The notes: generated by a model not told the origin, from the letters alone. A stretch of 64,000 bases of DNA from Marinobacter halotolerans (GCF_008795985.1 NZ_VMHP01000002.1:310001-374000); one strand, 5' to 3'; shown: positions 44,390 through 53,925, counted from the first letter of the stretch. A program made the numbers and translations.

Positions 44390-44872
44390 ATGCCTATACC
44401 GTGGTTAATCGGCGGGGCCGTTGTTGCGGCTGCTGCAGCGGTGACAGCAGTCGTTGCGTCAGACAGTGGCAGCTCATCATCAAGTTCCAAGACCAAGTCA
44501 GCCGGGGCCAAAACCCGTGAGCAGGATCGTGAGCGCAGCAAAGAAATCGAGCGCGTATCAAAAGCTGAATGTGTGAAATACACCAATAAACTGCTTAAGA
44601 ATCTTGCCAAAAAGTACCAGGTCGCCGATGAAAAGGCTTTGATTCCTTACCTCATTACTAAAAAGGTAAACGGATCGATCAAGGACATGCTTGAAGGCTT
44701 TACTGGCGCGGCCAAAGCTTATGGTCCCAAAACCGGCAAGGATCCCGAATTGCTAGAAAAAAGTGGGTTATACCAGGAGAGTGTTACAAAACTGGCGGAG
44801 CTTGATGAAGAGTTGAGCGACCTGGAGGACGCATGGCTGACACTGGAGGATATCGATGCGCAGTTCCGATAA
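44390..44872 (+). CDS. small membrane-anchored protein in GTPase cassette
   Basis: A 160-residue protein with one N-terminal Ala/Val-rich membrane segment (IGGAVVAAAAAVTAVVA), a Ser-rich linker of about 12 residues and a highly charged helical body ending in an acidic coiled coil (KLAELDEELSDLEDAW). No family is recognised. Its end overlaps the next start by 17 bp. It could anchor the GTPases to the membrane. Confidence 0.65.
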   Translation: MPIPWLIGGAVVAAAAAVTAVVASDSGSSSSSSKTKSAGAKTREQDRERSKEIERVSKAECVKYTNKLLKNLAKKYQVADEKALIPYLITKKVNGSIKDMLEGFTGAAKAYGPKTGKDPELLEKSGLYQESVTKLAELDEELSDLEDAWLTLEDIDAQFR

Positions 44873-46556
44873 TCTGATCACCGCGGTTTCTACATTTGCG
44901 GATGATTTTGCACGAATCAGTGATGATGAGGATGCCCTGATCGGGCTACGTAATGACTTCGTGGAGAACGTCGAGGCCGTCACCGGCCAATCTGTCAGGG
45001 GCGCAGGAGACAATCCTCTAACAACAGCAGGGGTTGCGATTGATCGCGGATTGACATCAATGATTGCCCGGTGGGCTGAGGATTGGGATGCCACCAAGGT
45101 TACGAAAGAATTTTCCGACCACTTTTCCGACAAGATCATTTTTCTGGTGTTTGGAAAAGTAAATGCGGGGAAGAGCGCGTTCGGTAATTTTATTGCGTCG
45201 ACTTTTCCACCTGACCAGGTTCGTTATTTCTTTCTTCAGGACGGAAGGGTGCAATCCACCAACGAGCCATTCAAGGAAGGCACGGTTGAGACAACCGCAA
45301 GAATACAGGGCGTTGAGTTAGGCGGGAAGCTGGTGTTGCTGGATTCACCGGGCCTTCACTCGGTGACAGAGGAGAACGGTGACTTGACCCGGCGGTTCAC
45401 CGACAGCGCAGACGCTGTGCTCTGGCTGACGCCTTCGCTTTCACCCGGACAGACACTTGAATTGAATGATCTGTCCAGGGAGCTGCAATCGGGTAAGCCA
45501 TTACTTCCCATCATAACCAGAAGTGATTTCCCCGACGACGATGAGGAGAACGGTGAGATAGTCACTACTCTAGTCAATAAAAGCCGCACTAATCGTCAGG
45601 CGCAAGAGGAAGATGTGCTCAAGCGTGCGCAGGCAAAGCTGAAAGGAGAGACAGAGGTTCGTCAACCGATATCCATTTCTGTTTTTGCCTTTCAGAAGTC
45701 AGGCAGGCGCGAACAAGATTTCGAAGAAAGCGGTCTGGCGGCAACCTTCGACGCAATGGCTTCTCTGGCAACCGATGCGGCGGTTTACAAGCCACGCAAG
45801 GCCCGGCAACAAATCGTCAACTATCTCGATCAGTCGGTACTGGAGACCATTCAAACCACTCTTGTCCCCCAACTGGATGATTTTGAGGCGCTGATTGAGG
45901 AAGAGTCAGCATCACTAACCATGCGACGCCAGGAAATTCTAAGCAAGCTTCGACAGGAACTTACAGACCGGGTTACCGACTGGGCTGAAGAGCTGAAGCA
46001 GGATAAGGATCGCGGAGCGCTTGCGCAACGGATCAATGAGCTGGTTGTTCAGCGTCTTACTGTGGAGCTTCAACAAACAATCGAGAAATTTGCAGGTGAG
46101 GCCCGGCAGATCATCGTCAAAATCGACGAGAAGGACATTGGTGAATTCCAGGACGTTAACATTGAGTATCAGCAGATCACGGGTAAGGCCATGCAGGCGA
46201 CCGCTTCATCTGCGTTAGCTGTCGCCGGCGGTGCCATTGGCTTTTACTTTGGTGGTCCTTGGGGCTCTGCGCTTGGCGGATATCTCGGCGGTTTGTTGGG
46301 AGATGCCGGAGGAAGCCTCCTTGTGGAGACCGAACGGGTCACCGAAACCGTTGGGGTGGATGCGACAAAAGCCGTCGAACAGACGCTGGAGAAACTGGAC
46401 AGGAAATTGCCGAAGATCATTGATCGAGCCATGGCGCCTTGGGATGAAACACTTGATGAAATGAAAGGCAGGGCAGCTGCAATTCGGAAACAGATCAGAA
46501 GTTTCAATAATAATCTGGACCGTGTCAGGAAGGAATTTAGCGATGAAAGCAATTGA
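44856..46556 (+). CDS. dynamin-like GTPase A
   Basis: A 566-residue large GTPase. An N-terminal helical part (1-92) is followed by the G domain: G1 GKVNAGKS (100-107), G3 DSPG (163-166), G4 TRSD (221-224). A long coiled-coil stalk with a Glu/Gln-rich region (about 330-430) and a Gly-rich hydrophobic hairpin (about 445-490, GGAIGFYFGGPWGSALGGYL) follow. That hairpin resembles the membrane-inserting paddle of bacterial dynamin-like proteins. ATG 44856 has GGAGG 6 nt upstream. It overlaps GTPase B by 14 bp, so the two probably form a heteromeric pair. Confidence 0.8.
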   Translation: MRSSDNLITAVSTFADDFARISDDEDALIGLRNDFVENVEAVTGQSVRGAGDNPLTTAGVAIDRGLTSMIARWAEDWDATKVTKEFSDHFSDKIIFLVFGKVNAGKSAFGNFIASTFPPDQVRYFFLQDGRVQSTNEPFKEGTVETTARIQGVELGGKLVLLDSPGLHSVTEENGDLTRRFTDSADAVLWLTPSLSPGQTLELNDLSRELQSGKPLLPIITRSDFPDDDEENGEIVTTLVNKSRTNRQAQEEDVLKRAQAKLKGETEVRQPISISVFAFQKSGRREQDFEESGLAATFDAMASLATDAAVYKPRKARQQIVNYLDQSVLETIQTTLVPQLDDFEALIEEESASLTMRRQEILSKLRQELTDRVTDWAEELKQDKDRGALAQRINELVVQRLTVELQQTIEKFAGEARQIIVKIDEKDIGEFQDVNIEYQQITGKAMQATASSALAVAGGAIGFYFGGPWGSALGGYLGGLLGDAGGSLLVETERVTETVGVDATKAVEQTLEKLDRKLPKIIDRAMAPWDETLDEMKGRAAAIRKQIRSFNNNLDRVRKEFSDESN

Positions 46557-48087
46557 ACAAGTCGATCGCCAGGCAGAACTGCTTCTGAATATGTCTGGTC
46601 CGTATCTGGGCAAGGATCAGGTGCAGGGACTCAGGGACGAGTATGAAGGTAGGCGCTCGGAGTCCCTGCTACAGGTGATGATTTTCGGTAGCTACAATGC
46701 AGGGAAAAGCAGTCTGATTAACGTTCTTCTGGGTGAAGAGGTGGCAGAAGTCGGAGATATTCCGAAGACTACAGCGGCTGCTCACTATGAATGGAATAAT
46801 TGTCGCCTGCTGGATACCCCCGGAGTCAACGCACCGATTGAACATGAACAGGTGACTACGTCTGAGATAGACCGTTCCGAACTGATCCTTTTTGTCATTC
46901 GGGAAGGTGATCAGGACGTAAAGGATATTTACGAGCGAATGTTCGATTTACTGGAACGTGATAAGGAGATCTTTATTGTCTTCAATCACCAGCTCCAGGC
47001 GGATGAGCTGTCGAATGCCCTGCAACGGCTGAACAATATTATTGCTGATTATGCACAAACCCGTGGCACGGATCTGTCCCGGGTAGCGGAAATTTCGGTG
47101 GTTCCTGTCAACGTGAGAACTGCATGGACTGCAAGCCTCAAAGATTCAGAGCGGCTGGCAGAGCACTCCGGCATATACGACTTTGAAGATGCTTTTATGG
47201 GTTGGCTGCGCCGTTTTGATAACGAAAAAGGGTACCTGGACAGGCTTAAAAAACATGTAAGTCAGTGCATCGGGGCTCCACTGACTACCGGGATTGAGCA
47301 AGAGATGGGCTCGCCTGATAATCAGGAGCTGGAAAGCCTCAAATACGAGCGGGAAGAAACCATACGGCAATTCGACTTGTTGGACGCGCAAGTCGCTAAC
47401 CATATTCGCGGTGAGGCTGTTGGTCTGAAACCCCGGGTCGCGGGCGCCATGGGCAACGCGTCTTCAAATTTTGATCTGAATGCGGACATGCAGAGCCTGG
47501 GGAATGAATTGGCCCAGTCCACAGCAGATTTCCTGAAGCAGCGCACTGACATCATTATCGAAGAGCTTGGATCGATTTCGCCATCGGCTAATTTTGATCT
47601 GCCGAATGATAAAGATTCGACATCCAGGATGAGTGAGGCAGCAGAGCGGGCAGTGTTGAACGGCGTTAAAAGCCTTGATCAGGAAGCGATCAAAAAAGGC
47701 CTGTTGGCTTTGCGAAAGTTGAAACTACCGGGTGTTAAGGGCAGATGGGAAAAAACCCTTGGCAAATGGGCACAGAAAGCAGGCTGGTTTATTACTGCTG
47801 GCGTTTCGATCTACGAAGTCTGGTCGGCTTCATCCGAACAGGACCAGCTCAATAGTGCAGAGCGTAGACAACGGCTGCAAGTGCAGCAGGCTGTTGAAGA
47901 GGCTACCCACCTCCTGACAACTGCCGTTCTGACGGAGTCCCGGGAACTCATTCAGAATGCACGTAAACAGACTGTTGAAGAAATAGACGGGCGTATCGGA
48001 GCTCTTGTCGAAACCGCCGATCAACTCACCAAAGACTATGAAGCTGCCAGCAGGATTCTGGGAGATCTCGAGGTAATTTATATCTAG
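46543..48087 (+). CDS. dynamin-like GTPase B
   Basis: A 514-residue large GTPase from ATG 46543 (AGGAAGGA 8 nt upstream). G1 is GSYNAGKSS (49-57) and G3 DTPG (91-94). The G4 position reads NHQLQ rather than N/TKxD, so nucleotide specificity may be altered. The C-terminal half is helical, with a single hydrophobic segment (WFITAGVSIYEVW) near residue 420 and a coiled-coil tail. It is a different subfamily from GTPase A and is adjacent to it, as in paired bacterial dynamins. Confidence 0.8.
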   Translation: MKAIEQVDRQAELLLNMSGPYLGKDQVQGLRDEYEGRRSESLLQVMIFGSYNAGKSSLINVLLGEEVAEVGDIPKTTAAAHYEWNNCRLLDTPGVNAPIEHEQVTTSEIDRSELILFVIREGDQDVKDIYERMFDLLERDKEIFIVFNHQLQADELSNALQRLNNIIADYAQTRGTDLSRVAEISVVPVNVRTAWTASLKDSERLAEHSGIYDFEDAFMGWLRRFDNEKGYLDRLKKHVSQCIGAPLTTGIEQEMGSPDNQELESLKYEREETIRQFDLLDAQVANHIRGEAVGLKPRVAGAMGNASSNFDLNADMQSLGNELAQSTADFLKQRTDIIIEELGSISPSANFDLPNDKDSTSRMSEAAERAVLNGVKSLDQEAIKKGLLALRKLKLPGVKGRWEKTLGKWAQKAGWFITAGVSIYEVWSASSEQDQLNSAERRQRLQVQQAVEEATHLLTTAVLTESRELIQNARKQTVEEIDGRIGALVETADQLTKDYEAASRILGDLEVIYI

Positions 48088-48094
48088 TGTCCCG

Positions 48095-48138
48095 CGACCA
48101 CGGGCGAGCTGGCGACACCAACTGTCGTGGCGTGGTCG
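48095..48138 (+). repeat. nested inverted repeat after the GTPase cassette
   Basis: CGACCACG (48095-48102) and CGTGGTCG (48131-48138) form a perfect outer stem. CGACA (48113-48117) and TGTCG (48123-48127) form an inner stem. There is no T-run. It lies between GTPase B and the next ORF and could be a processing site, operator or recombination site. Confidence 0.55.
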
Positions 48139-48176
48139 TACTCTCTCTACGAACTGGATAGATAGGAAAGAGACCA

Positions 48177-48632
48177 ATGTCAGAAACCAATCCATTCTGG
48201 AGAGTTGGCAGTGCGTTCCGGATGGACTGCCGCCGGCCCCAACTTGCCCAGAACCAAAGAATGTTACTCGATCGCCCCACCATCAGACGGTTTTCACTCG
48301 CATCCGAGACGCTTTTCGAAAGCCCCGTCATAGTGACCGCGTCACCTGACTGGAATGCCATCGCTATCTATTCCTTATGCTGGTGGGATGAGTTACTTCC
48401 CAGGTTATGGAAGTTACCGAAAGACAGTCAGAATGTCCGTCGATTCATGAGCATCTTCCTCGGTAATGCTCTTCGGTTTGAGACTGACGCGCCTCTGGAT
48501 ATCCCGGTGAACCTCGCTTCTTATGCAGGCTTTCCGGATCAAGGTGTGTTCCTGGCATTTGATGAAAACTATGCGGAGATTTGGGCTGAATCACGTTTGT
48601 CGTTTTCTGGCTTAGACTCACGAATGGACTGA
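48177..48632 (+). CDS. hypothetical protein at cassette end
   Basis: A 151-residue protein with a good ribosome-binding site (AGGAAAG) before ATG 48177. I do not recognise it. It is Trp/Pro/Phe-rich with RPTIRRFSLASETLFESP and an acidic segment (DENYAEIWAESRLSF). It is the last ORF of the AT-richer block, 13 bp from the convergent 5'-nucleotidase stop. Confidence 0.55.
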   Translation: MSETNPFWRVGSAFRMDCRRPQLAQNQRMLLDRPTIRRFSLASETLFESPVIVTASPDWNAIAIYSLCWWDELLPRLWKLPKDSQNVRRFMSIFLGNALRFETDAPLDIPVNLASYAGFPDQGVFLAFDENYAEIWAESRLSFSGLDSRMD

Positions 48633-48645
48633 CCCCGGTGGACAG

Positions 48646-49569
48646 TTACAAATTAGAAACCCCGAACGGAATATGCACAAGCGGAATATCCCCCGCATCC
48701 GATTCCAGATGCGACCGCTGGTCATCGAAGAACATGTGCGGCTTCAGCACATTCAGAATCCTGTCCTTCTTCATGCCTCCCAGAAAGAACACCTCATTGG
48801 CATTCACGCCCCAGTGCTCCAGGGTCGTTATCACCCGCTCGTGGGACGGCGCGTTCCGGGCCGTGACAATGGCGGTTCGTAACACCCGCCGGTAATCCGG
48901 ATCGTCCGCCACCGCCTGGTCTTCCAGTTTCTGCAGGTGAGAGATCTTCTGGAACAGATCCGCCAGCGGGCCGGGGCTGTGGGGAATGTGGGAACGGGAA
49001 GTTTCATGGGCCTGAAAATCCTTCAGGGAGCCGCCCTTGTACACCCGCTCCGACGCATCGTCTGCAATCACGCCATCGAAGTCGAACGCGATGCGCAGCT
49101 CCTGGTCAGCCTCATCATCCACCACCTTACTGGGTAAGACAGTACCCGCCGGATAGCCATAGTCGATCGCCCGGGACACATCGGATTCATTGGCAGACAG
49201 AAACAGCGACGCATTGAACGCCGGAATGTAGGAGTAGGGCGACTTGCCCTCCAGAAACGCCGCGCGGGAGATACCCAAGCCGTGATGGTGGATGGAATGG
49301 AACACTCGCTTGCCGGTGATGGCCGAGTTCCGGGACAGCAACACCACCTCCACCGGGCATTTCTCCGGAAACTTCCGGTTGATGCTCAGAAACCGCCGCA
49401 CAAACGGAAACGCCACACCCTTGCCCAGGGGCTCGTGCAGATGGGCTTCCTGATATTGCCGGTAGGCCTGCTCTCCCTCCTGACGGAACACGCGGTCTGA
49501 CTCCTTCAGATCGAACAGGGCGCTGGAAGCCACGGCGATGACGAGTTTTTGTTCTATGGGGTAGGGCAT
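48646..49569 (-). CDS. 5'-nucleotidase, cN-I-type family
   Basis: A 307-residue cytosolic nucleotidase-like protein (PF06189 type). Features are RLAIAF-like strand with FDFDGVIADD (nucleophile Asp), VVLLSRNSAITGKRVFHSI and FFLGGMKKDRIL followed by HMFFDDQRSH. It dephosphorylates nucleoside monophosphates. Codon use returns to the core pattern here. Confidence 0.82.
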   Translation of the reverse strand: MPYPIEQKLVIAVASSALFDLKESDRVFRQEGEQAYRQYQEAHLHEPLGKGVAFPFVRRFLSINRKFPEKCPVEVVLLSRNSAITGKRVFHSIHHHGLGISRAAFLEGKSPYSYIPAFNASLFLSANESDVSRAIDYGYPAGTVLPSKVVDDEADQELRIAFDFDGVIADDASERVYKGGSLKDFQAHETSRSHIPHSPGPLADLFQKISHLQKLEDQAVADDPDYRRVLRTAIVTARNAPSHERVITTLEHWGVNANEVFFLGGMKKDRILNVLKPHMFFDDQRSHLESDAGDIPLVHIPFGVSNL

Positions 49570-49680
49570 GGGCTGGTTGGCTCTGTGATCAGTGCTCTGT
49601 TTAATTGGGTTTTATGTCTCTATCCTACGCACTGTGGACGGAATGGCCACCTGGAAGTTTCCATCAAAAAAGGACGCATT

Positions 49681-50283
49681 ATGAACCTGAATAAAAACGC
49701 ACTGCTGCTTTCCATCGCGGCTATCGCCAGCACACCCGCTTTCGCGGTCAGCGCCAACCCGGGCTATTTCGGCATTTCCGGCGGCCAGGCGACTGTTGAA
49801 GATTTCTGTGGCGGCGGCGAATCCAGCTGCGATGACAGTGCACCAACCTTCCGCATCCATGGCGGCAGCGAGCTGAGCAATTTCGCCAACCTCGAATTCG
49901 GTTACCGCTATGTTGACGATGTTGAAGCATCAGGCGTGATCAGCGGTATAGGCTTTGCCGCCGCCGTAAACGGCCATTTTATCGATACCACCCTGCAGTT
50001 GGGCATGCCCGAATCCGGGCCATTCCGGATCTTCACCAAAGCCGGGCTGATGTACTGGCGCCTGAACGTCGAAGCTGCCGCCAGCAATGGCTTCCAGACG
50101 GCCACAAGCAGCGATACCAGTACCGGCGTCGGTTTCAGAACCGGCCTGGGCATGAGCTTTGAGCTATCGGAACAGGTTAGGCTCCGCGCAGACTGGGATT
50201 TTCTGGTGAACGTCGGGGATGAAGACGAAACCGGGGAAACGGATATCAATGTGTTCTCGGTGGGGCCTGAGTTCAGGTTCTAG
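49681..50283 (+). CDS. outer-membrane beta-barrel protein (OmpA-like fold)
   Basis: A 200-residue exported barrel. The signal peptide (NALLLSIAAIASTPAFA) is followed by alternating beta-strands (FANLEFGYRYVDD, FRTGLGMSFELS, VRLRADWDFLVNV) and a C-terminal aromatic FRF, the outer-membrane assembly signal. A Cys pair (CGGGESSC) lies in the first loop. Its size matches eight-stranded barrels. A strong hairpin follows. Confidence 0.8.
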   Translation: MNLNKNALLLSIAAIASTPAFAVSANPGYFGISGGQATVEDFCGGGESSCDDSAPTFRIHGGSELSNFANLEFGYRYVDDVEASGVISGIGFAAAVNGHFIDTTLQLGMPESGPFRIFTKAGLMYWRLNVEAAASNGFQTATSSDTSTGVGFRTGLGMSFELSEQVRLRADWDFLVNVGDEDETGETDINVFSVGPEFRF

Positions 50284-50298
50284 AGCTTTTACCTTCCT

Positions 50299-50323
50299 GA
50301 ATGGCCCCGGATTGGGGCCATTC
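50299..50323 (+). terminator. hairpin after outer-membrane barrel gene
   Basis: GAATGGCCCC-GGATT-GGGGCCATTC is a perfect 10-bp stem. The downstream sequence is only weakly T-rich, so it may act with Rho. Confidence 0.65.
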
Positions 50324-50397
50324 ATAATGGGGCTTTGTTTTTGAACCTTTCTTGAGTCTGCTATTGTCTCTTCAAGCTGTTGCTCTCGAGGGATACG

Positions 50398-53300
50398 TTG
50401 AATAATAAAACGGAACAAGCGTCACCCAACTTTGGTTTTCTCGCCGAACACGATCCGCTGTTTGCAGATCTGGCGGGTGCGGCCGAACAGGTATTCTCCA
50501 GCGACCCAAACTCCACCCTGATCAAACTTCGCCAACTAGGTGAGGCTTTAGCCCAGCATTTAGCCGCCCGGTCCGGTATCGACTTCGATGAGCAAACCAG
50601 TCAGTCCGACCTGCTTTACCGACTGAATCGTGAGCTTCGGCTTGAGCCCCAGGTAAAAGAGCTTTTTCATACCCTGCGAATTGAGGGCAACAAAGCTACT
50701 CACCAATTTCGCACCCGCCATAAAGAAGCAATGGATGGTCTCAAGCTGGCGCGAGAATTGGCCATCTGGTTCCACCGCTCCTTCGGTAAAGCAGGTGCAA
50801 GCTTCAAGCCTGGTCCCTTTATTCCACCGCCTGACCCCAGTGCTGAATTGCGACAGCTCCATGGGGATATCGAAAAACTCCGTCACGAGCTTCAGCAGGC
50901 AAACATGGAGCTGGACAGCAGCCAGCAACTGAGCCAGCTCATTGAAAAAGAGAAAGCAGAATACGAAGCACTGGCTTTGGAGATGGATAAAGAGTCTCGC
51001 GCTCTGACCGAACAGGCGCAGGCCCATGAGCAAATTCTCGAGCAGCAGCAAAAAGACTACGAGAAGAAAATAAAAGCGCTGCAAGATCAGCTGAGCGAGC
51101 AGGGCGAGGATTCGGTCAAAGAACAGCGCCAAGAGGTGGCCAAGCAAACCAAGGCGGCGAGCGACACCCTGGTTTTGAATGAAGAGCTCACCCGCATTCT
51201 TATCGACCAGCAACTCGTTGAGGCAGGCTGGGAGGCGGATAGCCAGGAACTCACCTATCAGAAGGGTGCAAGGCCAGAAAAAGGCACTTATCGGGCGATT
51301 GCGGAATGGCCCACCAATCACAACGGTGAGAAAGGCCGCGCTGATTACCTGCTTTTCGCCGGGCTAACGCCCATTGCGGTGGTCGAAGCCAAGAAAGAAA
51401 ACACCAACGTCGCAGGCAAAATCGGACAGGCCGAGCGTTACAGCAAGGGCTTGAAAGTAGAGCAGCCGATTATCGGTGCGTGGGAATTAAACGGCAGGAC
51501 CATTGCATGGCCTGCGGATGAGCAAGGGCACTACATGGTGCCTTTCGTCTATTCCTGCAATGGCCGCCCCTATATCCCGCAGCTTGCTGAGCAATCAGGT
51601 ACCTGGTTTCGAGACGTTCGCGACAGCAGTAACACCCGTCGAGCTCTACCAAGCTTCCATACCCCCGGTGGGTTGCTGGACCTCCTGGAGCGGGATAAGG
51701 AAAACGCCGAAAAACTGCTGAAAGACGAACCTTTCGGTTACCTCAAACTGAGGGACTATCAGCAGAGCGCGATCAAAGCGACGGAACATGCGTTGGCGCA
51801 GGGTGTCCGCTCGGCCTTGTTAGCGATGGCCACTGGTACCGGTAAGACTCGCACCATCATCGGGTTGATGTACCGGTTCCTGAAAACCGAACGGTTCCGG
51901 CGGATTCTATTCCTGGTAGATCGAACCGCGCTGGGCCAGCAAGCCATTGATGCGTTCAATGAAGCGCCCTTGGAACAAAGCCATACCCTGAGCAAAATCT
52001 ACAATGTTGCCGAACTAGGGGACATGGCGGCAGAGGCCGAAACCCGGGTGCAAGTTGCCACTGTTCAGGCCATGGTGAAGCGCATCTTCATGAGCGACGA
52101 GCCACCGCCCATTGATCAGTTCGACTGCATCATCATCGACGAAGCTCACCGGGGGTATACACTGGATCAGGAGATGACCGAGGGCGAACTGGCAACCCGT
52201 GATACCAGCCAGTATATCTCCAGCTATCGGCGCGTCCTGGACTATTTTGATGCTGTGAAGATAGGCCTGACGGCGACGCCAGCCAAGCACACCAGCGAAA
52301 TTTTCGGCAAACCCGTGTACACCTATTCCTACCGGGAAGCGGTCGCGGACGACTGGCTCATCGACCACGAACCGCCTATTCGTTATGAAACCCTGCTCAC
52401 CCAAAATGGCATTCAGTTTGAGAAGGGCAAACCCGTCGAAGTTATCAACACGAAAACCGGCGAGGTGGATACCACAGAGCTGGAAGACGAATTGAACTTC
52501 GAGGTAGACACCTTCAACCGACGCGTCATCAACGAAAACTTCAACCGCGTGATCTGTGAACAACTGGTTCATGAACTGGACCCATTCGGCGACGAGAAGA
52601 CCATGATCTTCTGTGCGACGGATCTGCACGCGGATATGGTGAAACGGTTACTGGATGATGCGTTCAAGGAACTCTACAACGGCGATTATAACGAAGCGGC
52701 CGTCGCCAAAATCACCGGCCAAAGCGATAAAGTGGGGCAGCTTATTCGCCGCTACAAGAACGAGCGTTACCCCAACGTCGCCATTACCGTAGACTTGTTG
52801 ACCACTGGTATCGACGTACCCAAAATCTGCAACCTGGTCTTCATGCGCCGGGTACGCTCCCGTATTCTCTACGAGCAAATGATTGGCCGCGCGACCCGCC
52901 GTTGCGACGAGATTGGCAAGACCGTTTTTCGCATCTATGACCCCGTGGACATTTACGCCGCGCTTCAGGATGTGAGTACCATGAAGCCCCTGGTGCGGGA
53001 CCCAAATATCACCCTAGAGCAGCTGGTTGATGAACTAACGGACGACCGCCAGCTTGAGGCCGCCCTCAGCAGCCCCGGTGAGCAAGAAGGTGAAACCCAA
53101 GCCGACGCCGTGCTCAGCCAGCTTAGCCAAAAGCTGATGCGGGTTTTACGAAAGGCGGACAACAAAGCCGAAACAAAGCCTGAGCTGAAACACAAACTCG
53201 AAGAGCTGCATCAGACTTGGGGCGTGGAGCCAAAATCCTTGCACCACCACCTTCATAAACTGGGCCCTCGCCAGGCATCTGAGTTCATCCGTGAGCACGG

Positions 53301-53925
53301 CGGCCTGATGGATCAGTTAGCCGAAGTGAAGTCACTGGCAGGCAGTGAGTACATGCCCCTGATCTCGGAACACGAAGACGAAATCCGGGAGCGTACCCAG
53401 AGCTACGGACCTCATGACAAGCCTGAGGACTACCTGGATAGCTTCAACCAATTCGTCCGCGAACAGATGAACCAGTCAGTGGCATTGTCTGTGGTGGTTA
53501 ACAAGCCCCGCGACCTCACGCGCGAACAGCTTCGGGAAGTAAAGTTGCTGCTGGATAATCACGGCTATTCAGAAGCAAAGCTGCAAAGTGCTGTGCGCAA
53601 TCAGACCAATAAAGACATTGCAGCCAGCATCATCGGCCACATCCGTCGCGCAGCGTTGGGCGAACCCTTGAAGCCGTTTGAGCAACGTGTGGCAGAAGCT
53701 ATGGACCGAATTCATACCCAACACAACTGGACTCCCGCTCAGCGAAAATGGTTGGGTCGCCTGGCCAAACAGCTAACACATGAAGTGATTATCGACCGTG
53801 AAACCGTCAACCAGCTGCCAGCATTTCAAGGCGGTGCTAGGCAGCTAGACAAAGTCTTAGGCGATCAGTTAGATACGGTGTTAGAAGAACTGGGCGACGC
53901 AATGTGGCCGCGCGAAAGCGCCTAA
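50398..53925 (+). CDS. hsdR: type I restriction enzyme, R subunit (EcoEI-like)
   Basis: A 1175-residue motor and nuclease subunit. Order: an N-terminal DUF4145-like helical domain (about 5-135); a coiled coil (about 150-250); the HSDR_N nuclease with the PD-(D/E)xK elements ADYLLF and AVVEAKK (about 310-335); helicase motifs MATGTGKTRT (Walker A), IIIDEAHRGY (DEAH) and LTATPAKHT; RATRRCDEIGK motif VI; and an EcoEI-type C-terminal domain. The likely start is TTG 50398, with GAGGGA 5 nt upstream; TTG 50380 is possible. It cuts unmodified DNA in complex with HsdM and HsdS. Confidence 0.95.
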   Translation: MNNKTEQASPNFGFLAEHDPLFADLAGAAEQVFSSDPNSTLIKLRQLGEALAQHLAARSGIDFDEQTSQSDLLYRLNRELRLEPQVKELFHTLRIEGNKATHQFRTRHKEAMDGLKLARELAIWFHRSFGKAGASFKPGPFIPPPDPSAELRQLHGDIEKLRHELQQANMELDSSQQLSQLIEKEKAEYEALALEMDKESRALTEQAQAHEQILEQQQKDYEKKIKALQDQLSEQGEDSVKEQRQEVAKQTKAASDTLVLNEELTRILIDQQLVEAGWEADSQELTYQKGARPEKGTYRAIAEWPTNHNGEKGRADYLLFAGLTPIAVVEAKKENTNVAGKIGQAERYSKGLKVEQPIIGAWELNGRTIAWPADEQGHYMVPFVYSCNGRPYIPQLAEQSGTWFRDVRDSSNTRRALPSFHTPGGLLDLLERDKENAEKLLKDEPFGYLKLRDYQQSAIKATEHALAQGVRSALLAMATGTGKTRTIIGLMYRFLKTERFRRILFLVDRTALGQQAIDAFNEAPLEQSHTLSKIYNVAELGDMAAEAETRVQVATVQAMVKRIFMSDEPPPIDQFDCIIIDEAHRGYTLDQEMTEGELATRDTSQYISSYRRVLDYFDAVKIGLTATPAKHTSEIFGKPVYTYSYREAVADDWLIDHEPPIRYETLLTQNGIQFEKGKPVEVINTKTGEVDTTELEDELNFEVDTFNRRVINENFNRVICEQLVHELDPFGDEKTMIFCATDLHADMVKRLLDDAFKELYNGDYNEAAVAKITGQSDKVGQLIRRYKNERYPNVAITVDLLTTGIDVPKICNLVFMRRVRSRILYEQMIGRATRRCDEIGKTVFRIYDPVDIYAALQDVSTMKPLVRDPNITLEQLVDELTDDRQLEAALSSPGEQEGETQADAVLSQLSQKLMRVLRKADNKAETKPELKHKLEELHQTWGVEPKSLHHHLHKLGPRQASEFIREHGGLMDQLAEVKSLAGSEYMPLISEHEDEIRERTQSYGPHDKPEDYLDSFNQFVREQMNQSVALSVVVNKPRDLTREQLREVKLLLDNHGYSEAKLQSAVRNQTNKDIAASIIGHIRRAALGEPLKPFEQRVAEAMDRIHTQHNWTPAQRKWLGRLAKQLTHEVIIDRETVNQLPAFQGGARQLDKVLGDQLDTVLEELGDAMWPRESA

